From JBDRGX01 sp043817485 [NCBI: bacterium] (GTDB taxonomy: Bacteria; JBDRGX01), in the NCBI GenBank assembly GCA_043817485.1, contig JBDRGX010000075.1:1-19920 (forward strand): DNA of 19,920 nt. The letters run 5' to 3'. Below, one piece after another: positions 1 to 7,480 of the stretch. Each line of letters begins with the position of its first letter. Positions within the stretch are counted from its first letter, which is position 1. Both the position numbers and the translations under genes were made by a program. The notes below the pieces were generated by a model. That model saw only the letters and a program-made list of their open reading frames with translations, was not told where the DNA came from and did not search any database.

Positions 1-280
1 TATTAATTTCTTTTTCTTCTTCTATATTTGAAATAATAAATTCAACATCTACACTTTTATTTAAAATATATTCTATATTTGAAATAATAAAAGAAAGATA
101 TCTTTTTTCTATCCATTCTTTAAAAAAAATATTAGGAACACTTAATTTAATAACATAATTTTCAAAAGAAATAAATTTAATGGGTTCAAACCATGTTTTA
201 TAAATTTGTTGATTAATAGATTTTTTAATTAATTCAACAACCTTTAACCATAAGTCAGAAGGATTTGTTATAAATTCCAT
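1..280 (-). CDS. dnaA: Chromosomal replication initiator DnaA, N-terminal part (runs off left edge)
   Basis: DnaA binds origin DNA boxes and opens the duplex to start replication. Only about 93 residues are present, read on the minus strand from ATG at 280 to the window edge. They match DnaA domain I, which contacts the helicase and regulators: the protein opens with MEFITNPSDLWLKVVELIKK, followed by INQQIYKTWFEPIKF and VPNIFFKEWIEKRY. The W..VL..I...I....F.TWF.P pattern is characteristic of domain I. The AAA+ and DNA-binding domains lie outside the window. The Shine-Dalgarno signal is weak. The upstream leader carries DnaA-box-like sequences, suggesting autoregulation and possibly an origin. 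The family call rests on reading the translated segment directly. Confidence 0.88.
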   Translation of the reverse strand, partial: MEFITNPSDLWLKVVELIKKSINQQIYKTWFEPIKFISFENYVIKLSVPNIFFKEWIEKRYLSFIISNIEYILNKSVDVEFIISNIEEEKEIN

Positions 281-301
281 AATTTTAAATCTTTTAAATA
301 G

Positions 302-350
302 TTATTCACATAGTTATTAACATCTATGGATAAGTCATAAGTTATAAACA
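302..350. promoter_or_regulatory. Cluster of DnaA-box-like 9-mers upstream of dnaA (possible oriC)
   Basis: Four 9-mers resembling the DnaA box TTATCCACA lie in 49 bases: TTATTCACA at 302-310 (8/9), TTATTAACA at 314-322 (7/9), TTATCCATA on the minus strand at 325-333 (8/9) and TTATAAACA at 342-350 (7/9). The first three are 11-12 bases apart, about one helical turn. An almost pure AT stretch (350-440) follows and could be the unwinding element. The position directly before dnaA fits both dnaA autoregulation and a replication origin. In such an AT-rich sequence, 7/9 matches alone would be weak. The spacing and location carry the argument. Confidence 0.6.
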
Positions 351-363
351 TTTTTTTTTAATT

Positions 364-393
364 AAAATAAAACTATTTTAATTACTTTGTCAA
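364..393 (-). promoter_or_regulatory. Probable dnaA promoter
   Basis: On the minus strand a perfect -35 TTGACA (388-393, within TTTTCTTGACAAAG) is followed after 18 bases by TATTTT (364-369, 4/6 match to TATAAT). Transcription would start near 357 and run through the DnaA-box cluster into dnaA. The same CTTGACA context precedes several other operons in this window. Confidence 0.5.
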
Positions 394-438
394 GAAAATT
401 ATATTTATTAAATTATTTAAAAATATTACAAATAAGCA

Positions 439-1461
439 TTAAAAAAATTTTTTTTGTTCAGAAAAAGTTTTTTTAAAATGTTTATAAGCTAATTCTGTAG
501 CACATCTTCCTCTTGAAGTTCTATTTATAAATCCAATTTGTACTAAATAAGGTTCATAAACATCTTCAAGAGTATTTATTTCTTCACTTAAACAAATAGC
601 TAAAGTTTCTATTCCTACAGGACCACCATTAAATTTTTCAATAATAGAAAGCATTATTTTATAATCCATTTTATCTAAACCTATTTCATCTATTTCTAAC
701 ATATTAAGAGATTTTTTTGCTATATTTTGAACAATGCTACCATTTCCTTTTATTTCAGCATAATCTCTTACTCTGTGTAAAATACGATTAGCTATTCTAG
801 GAGTTCCTCTGGATCTTTGAGCAATTTCCATAGATCCTTCGTTATCAATTTTTATATTTAAAATATTAGCAGATCTTGAAACAATTTCTTGAATATGTTC
901 ATTAGAATAAAAATCCAATCTTTCTGTAATTCCAAATCTATTTCTTAAAGGAGAAGTTAAAAGTCCAGCTTTTGTGGTTGCTCCTATAAGAGTAAAAAAA
1001 GGCAAATCTATTTTAATAGAACGAGCACCAGGTCCTTTGCCAATAATTATATCTAATTTAAAATCTTCCATTGCAGAATATAATACTTCTTCTACAACTT
1101 TATTCAATCTATGTATTTCATCTATAAAAAAAACATCCCCTTGTTCTAAATTAGTTAAAATTGCAGCAATATCTGCTGATTTTTCTAAAACAGGACCAGA
1201 AGTAGATTTAATATTTGCTTTCATTTCATTAGAAATAATATTACTTAAAGTAGTTTTTCCTAAACCAGCTGGTCCATGTAACAAAACATGATCTAATACT
1301 TCTCCTCTGTTTTTGGCTGCTTGAATAAATAGAGAAATATTTTCTTTAATTTTAGTTTGACCAATAAAAGATTCTAAATTTTGTGGACGAAGAGTTAAAT
1401 CATATTTTACATCTTCGTCTTGAGAAAATGGCGTATTTATTTGTTCTTTTATTTCTTTCAT
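439..1461 (-). CDS. ruvB: Holliday junction branch migration DNA helicase RuvB
   Basis: RuvB is the hexameric AAA+ motor that, loaded by RuvA, drives branch migration of Holliday junctions during recombinational repair. The 340-residue length is normal for the family. Visible motifs are Walker A GPAGLGKT (63-70), Walker B DEIHR (114-118), sensor 1 GATT (160-163), the arginine-finger region LRNRFG (172-177) and sensor 2 RGTPR (218-222). The C-terminal winged-helix domain has the usual [12 protein letters not shown] and [10 protein letters not shown] signatures. ATG start follows an AAGG-type ribosome site only 3 bases after the ruvA stop, so the two genes are translationally adjacent. It is the last gene of the tatA-ggr-ruvA-ruvB operon and ends about 160 bases before dnaA. 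Confidence 0.97.
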   Translation of the reverse strand: MKEIKEQINTPFSQDEDVKYDLTLRPQNLESFIGQTKIKENISLFIQAAKNRGEVLDHVLLHGPAGLGKTTLSNIISNEMKANIKSTSGPVLEKSADIAAILTNLEQGDVFFIDEIHRLNKVVEEVLYSAMEDFKLDIIIGKGPGARSIKIDLPFFTLIGATTKAGLLTSPLRNRFGITERLDFYSNEHIQEIVSRSANILNIKIDNEGSMEIAQRSRGTPRIANRILHRVRDYAEIKGNGSIVQNIAKKSLNMLEIDEIGLDKMDYKIMLSIIEKFNGGPVGIETLAICLSEEINTLEDVYEPYLVQIGFINRTSRGRCATELAYKHFKKTFSEQKKFF

Positions 1462-1464
1462 TTT

Positions 1465-2052
1465 TTACCCTTTTAAGGATTCTTTTACTAATTTTTCTAA
1501 AGAAAAACTATCTTTTAAAGTTTTTACTACGCTCATAACTTTTTCAGTAGATGTTTTTTTATTATAACCTAAAGAAATAAGAGCACTAATGGCATTATTT
1601 ATCATATCTTCTTTATTAGATTCTATTTTTTCTTGGGTTGATAAATTAGATAAAGATATTTTATCTTTTAATTCTAATATCAATTTTTCTGCCATTTTTT
1701 TTCCAATTCCGGGAGTTTTATTTAAAATTTCTACATTATGAGTTACAATTGCTTGTTTAAAAATTTCTATTTTTATATGAGAAAGAATATTTAAAGATAT
1801 TCGTGGACCAATTCCACTTATAGAAATAAGTTGTTTAAATAAATTTCTTTCTTCTTCTGTTGAAAAACCATACAAAGATAAAATATCTTCTTTTACATGA
1901 AGATAAGTTAAAATACAAACTTTATCACCTATATTTCCAATAGTATCATAAGTAGATATAGCAATATTTATATTATATCCAATATCATTAACTTCTACAA
2001 CTAATTTTGTAGGTTCTTTAACAACAATTTTTCCTTTAATAAAAGAAATCAA
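1465..2052 (-). CDS. ruvA: Holliday junction branch migration complex subunit RuvA
   Basis: RuvA is a tetrameric protein that holds the Holliday junction in an open square and recruits RuvB. The 195-residue length is standard. It has an N-terminal OB fold beginning MISFIKGKI, two helix-hairpin-helix motifs at SGIGPR (79-84) and PGIGKK (114-119), and a C-terminal three-helix RuvB-binding domain from about residue 145 (NNAISALISLGYNKKTS). The start codon is TTG at 2052. It is supported by AGGAG seven bases upstream and by agreement with the usual M-I-x-F-L-x-G family start. It lies between the flavoprotein gene (55-base gap) and ruvB. RuvC, the resolvase that often heads this operon, is not in the window. 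Confidence 0.96.
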   Translation of the reverse strand: MISFIKGKIVVKEPTKLVVEVNDIGYNINIAISTYDTIGNIGDKVCILTYLHVKEDILSLYGFSTEEERNLFKQLISISGIGPRISLNILSHIKIEIFKQAIVTHNVEILNKTPGIGKKMAEKLILELKDKISLSNLSTQEKIESNKEDMINNAISALISLGYNKKTSTEKVMSVVKTLKDSFSLEKLVKESLKG

Positions 2053-2107
2053 AAATACTCCTAATTTTATATTTTATTGCCTTTTTAATATTTTAAAAAC
2101 AATAATT

Positions 2108-3208
2108 TTATATAAGTTTTTTACACATAATAATTTTTTTCATTAAATGAGATTTTAAAATTCTGATTGTCATTTCCAAAAATATTTTAGAAAAAGAACA
2201 TAGATCAAACATTTTTAGATAGAAAGAACTATTTTTAAATTCCGTTCCACATTCTTTTTTGCATCTTTTTTCATATTCTTTCAAAGAAAGAGAGTGAGTA
2301 ATATGTAAAGAGGCAATTTCTCCAGCTGCTCTGCCACATATCATTGCTGTTGGAATACCTCCACCATTAGAACTCATTACTTGTGAAGCAGCATCTCCAA
2401 CTAAAAGAAGATTATTTTTCACGATATTTTTCAATGGGCCATTGAAAGGAACTATTCCCGTGATACAAGAATTTATTTTGGCATTTTTAAATTTATGAGA
2501 AAACTCGGGATTTTTTATAATTTTTTGAAGTAATTTTAAACACGATTGAGAAGTAAATTTTTTTCTAATACCTAAACCTACATTAGCTTTTTTTTCCCCT
2601 TTTGGAATAATCCAGAAATAACCACCTGGGGCTATGTTTCCAAAATACATTTCTATTACATTTTCTTCTACTTCAACATTTTCCATTTGATATTGAGCAC
2701 AAAAAGATAATTTTATATTTTTCCAATTAAAATTTTTTTTAGAAATTTGCGAATTTGGACCATTTGCACAAATTATTACTTTTGCTTGTAAAATTCCTTT
2801 AGAAGTTATTAATGTGTTATTTTTTACTTCTATTACTTTTGTATCTAATTTTAATTCTACCCCTTTTTTACAAGCTTCTTGTGCAAGAAAATTATCAAAA
2901 ATGTTTCTTTTTAAAACTATCCCTTTAAAATCAAATTCTATTATTTTTTTTTGAGGAGAAAATATTCTCATAAACTGAGTATGATTAGAAATAAATTCTT
3001 CAGGAATTTTAAATAAATTTTCAAGATTGGAGATATTTGGAAACATTTTTTTTAATTCTTGTATATCGGGAATAAATTCACCACACTGAACAGGAACTCC
3101 AATATTTACTTTTTTATCTAATAAAACTACTTTCAGATTTTTAGAAGATGCATATCTTGCTGCTGTTGCTCCAGCTGGTCCTGCGCCAATTATAGCAATA
3201 TCATACAT
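2108..3208 (-). CDS. FAD-dependent oxidoreductase, geranylgeranyl reductase family
   Basis: This 366-residue flavoprotein belongs to the geranylgeranyl reductase family, whose members saturate isoprenoid double bonds in archaeal lipids, chlorophyll side chains or quinones. It starts with a Rossmann FAD motif GAGPAG (8-13). It carries the family CGE segment (42-44), the P-x-x-Y-x-W-type block APGGYFWIIPKG (193-204) and the second FAD motif GDAA (271-274), followed by SNGGG. ATG starts 3 bases upstream of the tatA stop with an AAGG ribosome site, so the gene is co-transcribed with tatA. What is reduced here cannot be read from the sequence; a menaquinone or polyprenol chain is possible. Its place between tatA and ruvA is not a standard arrangement. 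Other FAD monooxygenase-like functions remain possible. Confidence 0.82.
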   Translation of the reverse strand: MYDIAIIGAGPAGATAARYASSKNLKVVLLDKKVNIGVPVQCGEFIPDIQELKKMFPNISNLENLFKIPEEFISNHTQFMRIFSPQKKIIEFDFKGIVLKRNIFDNFLAQEACKKGVELKLDTKVIEVKNNTLITSKGILQAKVIICANGPNSQISKKNFNWKNIKLSFCAQYQMENVEVEENVIEMYFGNIAPGGYFWIIPKGEKKANVGLGIRKKFTSQSCLKLLQKIIKNPEFSHKFKNAKINSCITGIVPFNGPLKNIVKNNLLLVGDAASQVMSSNGGGIPTAMICGRAAGEIASLHITHSLSLKEYEKRCKKECGTEFKNSSFYLKMFDLCSFSKIFLEMTIRILKSHLMKKIIMCKKLI

Positions 3209-3211
3209 TTA

Positions 3212-3412
3212 TTAGCCTTTTTTTTGTTCCTTTGTTTTTTCTTTTGATTCTTCTTTTGATTCTTCAGTGTCTATTTCTTTACCTGCTTTTTTAAATTCTC
3301 TAATTCCTTTACCTAAAGATTTAGCTATTTCTGGAATTCTTCCTGCTCCAAAAATAAGTAAAATAATAACTAAAATTACTATTAATTCTGGCATACCTAT
3401 TCCGCCTAACAT
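3212..3412 (-). CDS. tatA: Sec-independent (Tat) translocase subunit TatA
   Basis: TatA forms the pore-like assembly that moves folded, twin-arginine signal-bearing proteins across the inner membrane. The 66-residue protein has the family architecture: a short N-terminus MLGGIGMPE, a single membrane helix (about 8-22, [15 protein letters not shown]), the hinge, then the amphipathic helix [19 protein letters not shown] and a charged Lys/Glu-rich tail. ATG at 3412 follows AAGGAG. It is the first gene of the minus-strand operon leading to ruvB. No tatC or tatB is visible, so the other translocase subunits must be elsewhere. TatE/TatA paralogs cannot be separated at this length. Confidence 0.93.
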   Translation of the reverse strand: MLGGIGMPELIVILVIILLIFGAGRIPEIAKSLGKGIREFKKAGKEIDTEESKEESKEKTKEQKKG

Positions 3413-3468
3413 TATTTATACTCCTTTTTTTTAAAAAACTATAATTATATTTCTGAATTATTAAAAAA

Positions 3469-3495
3469 ATTATAGTAGCATTATTGTTTTGTCAA
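3469..3495 (-). promoter_or_regulatory. Probable promoter of the tatA-ggr-ruvAB operon
   Basis: On the minus strand TTGACA (3490-3495) and TATAAT (3469-3474) are both perfect consensus hexamers, separated by 15 bases, slightly shorter than ideal. The tatA start codon is about 57 bases downstream of the -10. The -35 again lies in the CTTGACAAA context seen before dnaA and other genes. Confidence 0.6.
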
Positions 3496-3587
3496 GAAAA
3501 ATATATTATAACTTGGTTGATAACCACACTCACATGTAACCACCCTTTATAAAAATATCAAGAAAATTATCCAAAATAATTGGAGAT

Positions 3588-3742
3588 TTGTAAGGGGCAA
3601 TTCATGGAAACTGTGTCGCAATAGGCATTTGACACAAAAAGCATACAACATATTGTACTAATTTCATTAGTATGTGCTACATATAGTATGGCGTTACCAT
3701 TAATTATTAATTATGACACAGTCTGATGAATTGCCCCTACAA
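3588..3742. repeat. MITE-like palindromic element with about 28-base terminal inverted repeats
   Basis: The left end begins TTGTAAGGGGCAATTCAT and the reverse complement of the right end begins TTGTAGGGGCAATTCAT. Both arms then continue to ACTGTGTC, so arms of 30 and 28 bases match with a few indels (left 3588-3617, right 3715-3742). The centre (about 3640-3693) is itself an imperfect palindrome around ACTAATTTCATTAGT. No open reading frame fits inside. The element is clearly richer in GC than the surrounding intergenic DNA and lies between the tatA promoter and ilvC. The 476-base gap 3413-3889 otherwise holds only promoter-like sequences. Confidence 0.8.
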
Positions 3743-3768
3743 CTTTTACAACATTTTATAATATTTTC

Positions 3769-3807
3769 TTGACAAATTTATAAAATATAGCAAAAAAAAT
3801 ATATAAT
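3769..3807 (+). promoter_or_regulatory. Possible ilvC promoter region
   Basis: A perfect TTGACA (3769-3774, in TTTTCTTGACAAATTTATAA) and a perfect TATAAT (3802-3807) lie upstream of ilvC, but they are 27 bases apart, too far to be one standard promoter. Either hexamer may pair with a weaker partner. A TATAGC lies 11 bases after the TTGACA, like the TTGACA-11-TATAGT arrangement before thrS. The promoter region is well supported, but the exact hexamer pair is not. Confidence 0.35.
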
Positions 3808-3889
3808 TTTTAAAATAATTTAACGAATATTGAATTATAAATAAACTTTTGCATTTAGCAAGAGTCTATTTATTTAAAAGGAGATTTAT

Positions 3890-4990
3890 ATGGCAATAAT
3901 TAATTTTGGAGGAATTAAAGAAGAAGTTATTACAAGAAAAGAATTTTCTATAGCAAAAGCACAGCGTACACTTAAAAATGAAATAATTGCAATTATAGGT
4001 TATGGTGTTCAGGGTCCTGCTCAAGCTTTAAATTTGAAAGACAATGGTTGTAATGTAATTATAGGACAATCAAAAGATTTTAAAAAAGATTGGGATAGAG
4101 CAATAAATGATGGATGGAAACCAGGAAAAGATCTTTTTGAGATAGAAGAAGCTATACAAAAAGGAACTATTATTCAAATATTAGTTTCTGATGCTGCTCA
4201 AAAAACAATTTGGCCAATAGTGAAAAAAAATCTTAAAAAAGGACATACTTTATATTTTTCTCATGGATTTTCAATTGTATATAAAGATCAAACAAAAATA
4301 ATTCCTCCTAAAGATATAGATGTTATTTTAGTGGCACCTAAAGGATCTGGTACTTCTGTTCGTCGAAATTTTTTATCTGGTGCTGGAATTAATTCAAGTT
4401 TTGCTATTCATCAAGATGCTACAGGAAAAGCAAGAGAAAAATGTATTGCTTTAGGAATTGCTATTGGGTCTGGGTATCTCTTTCCTACTACTTTTGAAAA
4501 AGAAGTTTATAGTGATTTAACTGGAGAAAGAGGAGTTTTGATGGGTGCTCTTGCTGGTGTTATGGAAGCTCAATATGATACCCTAAGAAAAAAAGGGCAT
4601 AGCCCAAGTGAAGCTTTTAATGAAACAGTAGAAGAATTAACAGAAAGTTTAATTAAACTTGTAAGTGAAAATGGAATGGATTGGATGTTTTCTAATTGTT
4701 CAGCTACTGCTCAAAGAGGAGCACTTGATTGGAAACCAATTTTCAAAAAAGCTGTTTTACCAGTATTTGAAACACTTTATGAAAAAGTTAAATCTGGATT
4801 AGAAACAAAACGAGTAATTTCATCTTGTAGTAAGCCGAATTATCAAGAACAATTATCTAAAGAATTAGGATTAATCGGAAATTCAGAAATGTGGCAAACT
4901 GGAAAAACTCTTCGTGAATTAAGACCTAAAGAATTAGAAAAAAAAATTTCTAAAACTACAAAAGGAATTGCAGGAAGAAAAACAAACTAA
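3890..4990 (+). CDS. ilvC: Ketol-acid reductoisomerase
   Basis: IlvC converts acetolactate or acetohydroxybutyrate to the dihydroxy acids in valine, leucine and isoleucine synthesis, using NAD(P)H and Mg2+. The 366-residue protein has the nucleotide-binding GYGVQG (37-42), the catalytic segment SHGF (124-127) and APKGSG (149-154). The metal ligands D209 and E213 lie in DLTGERG. The second acidic pair lies in ENETVEEL-like sequence (E245, E249), with substrate serine S271. It is longer than the roughly 330-residue short class and shorter than the 490-residue enterobacterial class. The N-terminal INFGG extension resembles the form seen in Bacteroidetes-like enzymes. ATG follows AAGGAG. It stands alone, with no ilvB, ilvN or leu genes nearby. 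Its TAA overlaps the tatD stop codon on the other strand. Confidence 0.96.
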   Translation: MAIINFGGIKEEVITRKEFSIAKAQRTLKNEIIAIIGYGVQGPAQALNLKDNGCNVIIGQSKDFKKDWDRAINDGWKPGKDLFEIEEAIQKGTIIQILVSDAAQKTIWPIVKKNLKKGHTLYFSHGFSIVYKDQTKIIPPKDIDVILVAPKGSGTSVRRNFLSGAGINSSFAIHQDATGKAREKCIALGIAIGSGYLFPTTFEKEVYSDLTGERGVLMGALAGVMEAQYDTLRKKGHSPSEAFNETVEELTESLIKLVSENGMDWMFSNCSATAQRGALDWKPIFKKAVLPVFETLYEKVKSGLETKRVISSCSKPNYQEQLSKELGLIGNSEMWQTGKTLRELRPKELEKKISKTTKGIAGRKTN

Positions 4991-5742
4991 AGAATATTAA
5001 ATATTTTTTTAGCATTTAAAGTTGTAATTTCTTCTACTTCCTGAAATGACATTTTTTTAATTGTAGCAATAGTTTCTATTATATATTTTAAATAAGTTGG
5101 ATCATTTCTTTTTCCTCTAAAAGGATGTGGTGTTAAATAAGGACAATCAGTTTCTACAAGTAAATAATTCATATTAAGGTTTTTAATAATTTCCTTTGCA
5201 GAAAAATTTTTGTAAGTAATGTATCCAGCAAAAGAAACATACATTTTTTTTTCTAAACAATATTCATATATTTGTTTATCTCCAGAAAAACAATGAATAA
5301 CAGCATTATAATAATTTTCTTCATCTAATATCTCTATTATATCTTGGTAAGCGTCTCGACTATGGATAATTACAGGTAAATTTAATTTTTTTGCAATTTT
5401 TAATTGTTCTTGAAAAACTTTTTTTTGTAAAGGTTTTGGAGAATATAATTTAGTATAATCTAATCCTATTTCTCCAATAGCAACAACTTTATTTTTTTGT
5501 GCTAATTCTTGTAAAGATTGATATGTTACTATATCTACATCTTTTGCATTATGTGGATGAATACCACAAGATGCAAAAACATTATTATTTTCATTTGTAA
5601 AATCAATTGCTTTTTTACTTGAATTTAGATCGCAACCAACACTAATAAAATATTTTATTCCTTGAGCAAAAATTTTTTCTATGACTTGTTTTCTGTCTAA
5701 ATCATAAGATTGATCATCTAAATGTGTATGTGTATCAAACAT
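4987..5742 (-). CDS. TatD family metal-dependent hydrolase (DNase)
   Basis: TatD-family proteins are TIM-barrel metallohydrolases with 3'-5' exonuclease activity, linked to DNA repair and turnover. The protein read from ATG at 5742 has 251 residues and begins MFDTHTHLDD, which holds the H-x-H metal pair. Further ligand blocks are AIGEIGLDY, VIIHSRDAY, AVIHCFSGD and LVETDCPYLTPHPFRGKRN. I chose 5742 rather than the longest frame at 5799 because GAGG precedes it and homologs start exactly at this H-x-H block; the 19 upstream residues are AT-driven. The gene is convergent with ilvC, their stop codons overlapping at 4987-4990, and divergent from hisC. YcfH and YjjV subtypes cannot be told apart. 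Confidence 0.93.
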   Translation of the reverse strand: MFDTHTHLDDQSYDLDRKQVIEKIFAQGIKYFISVGCDLNSSKKAIDFTNENNNVFASCGIHPHNAKDVDIVTYQSLQELAQKNKVVAIGEIGLDYTKLYSPKPLQKKVFQEQLKIAKKLNLPVIIHSRDAYQDIIEILDEENYYNAVIHCFSGDKQIYEYCLEKKMYVSFAGYITYKNFSAKEIIKNLNMNYLLVETDCPYLTPHPFRGKRNDPTYLKYIIETIATIKKMSFQEVEEITTLNAKKIFNIL

Positions 5743-5826
5743 AAAAATACCTCTTTTTTGTTTAAAAATTGTATAAAAAAATTTTAAAATAAATATCAAT
5801 ATAACAAAAAAATGTAAATATTAAAA

Positions 5827-6876
5827 ATGAAAATAAATAATTTAATAAATCAACATATTAAAAAATTAATTCCTTATAAAGTAATTAATAATCCTTATAA
5901 AATAAAATTAGATGCTCAAGAAAATCCTTATGATATTTTGTTAAAACTAAAAAATAAAATTTTACAAGAAACAAAAAAAATTTTATTTAATAGATATCCA
6001 GATTCTTCATCTTATGAATTAAAAAAATCTATAGCAAAACATTATAAAGTAAAAACTGATCAAATTTTTTTAGGCAATGGCTCTGATGAAATAATTATGA
6101 ATATTTTGCTTGCTTTTGGGAATTCTAAAACTTTTGTTTTATCTCCAGAACCAAGTTTTTCTGTGTACAAAATTTTAAGCAATACTTTAAACATTCCTTA
6201 CAAGGGCATTCCTTTAGATGAAAAATTTGATTTAGATCCAAAATTATTTCTTTCTTTTAAAGGTATTTTATTTTTGGCTTATCCAAATAATCCTACTGGC
6301 AATTGTTATTCTGAAGAAAAAATTATTTATTTATTAAAACATTTTTCTGGAATAATTATTATTGATGAAGCTTATGCTGAATTTTCAAACAAAACATTTT
6401 TAAATTATATTGATAAATATTCTAATTTAATTATATTAAAAACATTTTCTAAAATGTTTTCTTTGGCTGGGTTAAGAATTGGTTATTTAATATCTAATAA
6501 AAAAATAGTTGAAACTTTAGATAAAGTACGGCTTCCTTATAACTTAAATTCTTTTTCTCAATTAGCAGCAAAAATTTTAATAGATAATTATAAATCGCTT
6601 GACAAAGTAAAAAAAACAATATTAAAAGAAAAAGAAATTTTATTTAAAAAATTGCAAGAAATTAAAGGAATAAAAGCGTATCCAAGTGAAGCAAATTTTA
6701 TTTTGTTTAAAACAAATAAAAATAATACTTATGTTTGGAAAGAATTATTAAAAAAAGAGATACTTATACGAAAAATAGACTCTTACCTTAGAGTAACAAT
6801 AGGTTGTCCAGAAGAAAATAAAAAATTTATTTACTCACTTAGAGAAATTCAAAATGAAAACAAAAAGAATAAGTAA
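5827..6876 (+). CDS. hisC: Histidinol-phosphate aminotransferase
   Basis: HisC is a PLP enzyme of class I/II aminotransferases that turns imidazole-acetol phosphate into histidinol phosphate. The 349-residue protein shows LDAQENPY (28-35), NGSDE near 84-88, NNPTG (154-158), DEAYAEF starting at D180, the PLP lysine K209 in TFSKMFSLAGLR, and arginine R217. Its 3' end overlaps the hisB start by 23 bases, implying translational coupling and confirming the histidine role over other aminotransferases. The ATG lacks a clear Shine-Dalgarno sequence; the leader is only AT-rich sequence shared with divergent tatD. Other his genes are absent, so the pathway is dispersed. Confidence 0.92.
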   Translation: MKINNLINQHIKKLIPYKVINNPYKIKLDAQENPYDILLKLKNKILQETKKILFNRYPDSSSYELKKSIAKHYKVKTDQIFLGNGSDEIIMNILLAFGNSKTFVLSPEPSFSVYKILSNTLNIPYKGIPLDEKFDLDPKLFLSFKGILFLAYPNNPTGNCYSEEKIIYLLKHFSGIIIIDEAYAEFSNKTFLNYIDKYSNLIILKTFSKMFSLAGLRIGYLISNKKIVETLDKVRLPYNLNSFSQLAAKILIDNYKSLDKVKKTILKEKEILFKKLQEIKGIKAYPSEANFILFKTNKNNTYVWKELLKKEILIRKIDSYLRVTIGCPEENKKFIYSLREIQNENKKNK

Positions 6877-7480
6877 AATAATTAGAAAAACAAAAGAAGT
6901 TGATATTCAATTAGAATTAAATTTAGATGGAAAAGGAATTTTTTCTATTGATACTGGTATTCCTTTTTTTGATCATATGTTAAATTTATTTAGTCAACAT
7001 TCTTTTTTTGATTTAAAAATTAAAGCAAAGGGTGATTTAGAAATAGATGCACATCACACAGTAGAAGATATTGGCATTTGTCTTGGAAATGCCATAAAAA
7101 AGGCATTAGGTGATAAAATTGGAATTATGCGTTATGCAGATATTGTTCTTCCTATGGATGAATCCTTAGTATCTTTAGCAATAGATATTAGTAATAGACC
7201 TTTTTTAGTTTTTAATTTTAAACCTTTAACTTCTTCATTAAAAAAATTACCTAAAGAAATTTTTTCTAATTTAGGAATTTTTGATCCTTGTTTAGTAAAA
7301 GAATTTTTGCAAAGTTTTAGTTCTAATGCAGGCATTACTCTTCATATAAATGTTGTATCTGGAGAAAATGTTCACCACATTATAGAAGCCATATTTAAAG
7401 GATTAGGTAGAGTACTTTTTAATGCAACAAGAATTAATTCTGAAATTAAAAATGTTGTTTCAACAAAAGGTATGCTTTAA
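6854..7480 (+). CDS. hisB: Imidazoleglycerol-phosphate dehydratase
   Basis: HisB dehydrates imidazole-glycerol phosphate to imidazole-acetol phosphate, the step immediately before HisC. The 208-residue monofunctional form carries the two metal-binding half-repeats: FFDHML (38-43) with DAHHTVED (65-72), and the second-half ENVHHIIEA (171-179). Mn2+-binding histidines and glutamates are intact. There is no N-terminal phosphatase domain as in enterobacterial fused HisB. ATG at 6854 lies inside hisC, so expression is probably coupled. Its TAA (7478-7480) overlaps the mlaF stop codon on the opposite strand, leaving no room for a conventional terminator between the convergent genes. Confidence 0.96.
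   Translation: MKTKRISKIIRKTKEVDIQLELNLDGKGIFSIDTGIPFFDHMLNLFSQHSFFDLKIKAKGDLEIDAHHTVEDIGICLGNAIKKALGDKIGIMRYADIVLPMDESLVSLAIDISNRPFLVFNFKPLTSSLKKLPKEIFSNLGIFDPCLVKEFLQSFSSNAGITLHINVVSGENVHHIIEAIFKGLGRVLFNATRINSEIKNVVSTKGML

Noticed and set aside
974-1291. Plus-strand open frame of 105 codons inside ruvB
   Set aside because: It is antisense to the conserved ATPase core of ruvB and its translation has no family-like pattern.
3413-3889. A riboswitch or branched-chain attenuator before ilvC
   Set aside because: No leader peptide rich in Leu/Val/Ile and no known aptamer core is visible. The only structured part is the palindromic element, which lies upstream of the probable promoter.
5743-5799. 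Extended N-terminus of tatD (19 extra residues)
   Set aside because: The ribosome site and the family H-x-H start both point to ATG 5742.
7132-7335. Minus-strand frame inside hisB
   Set aside because: It is a shadow of a fully conserved hisB coding region.
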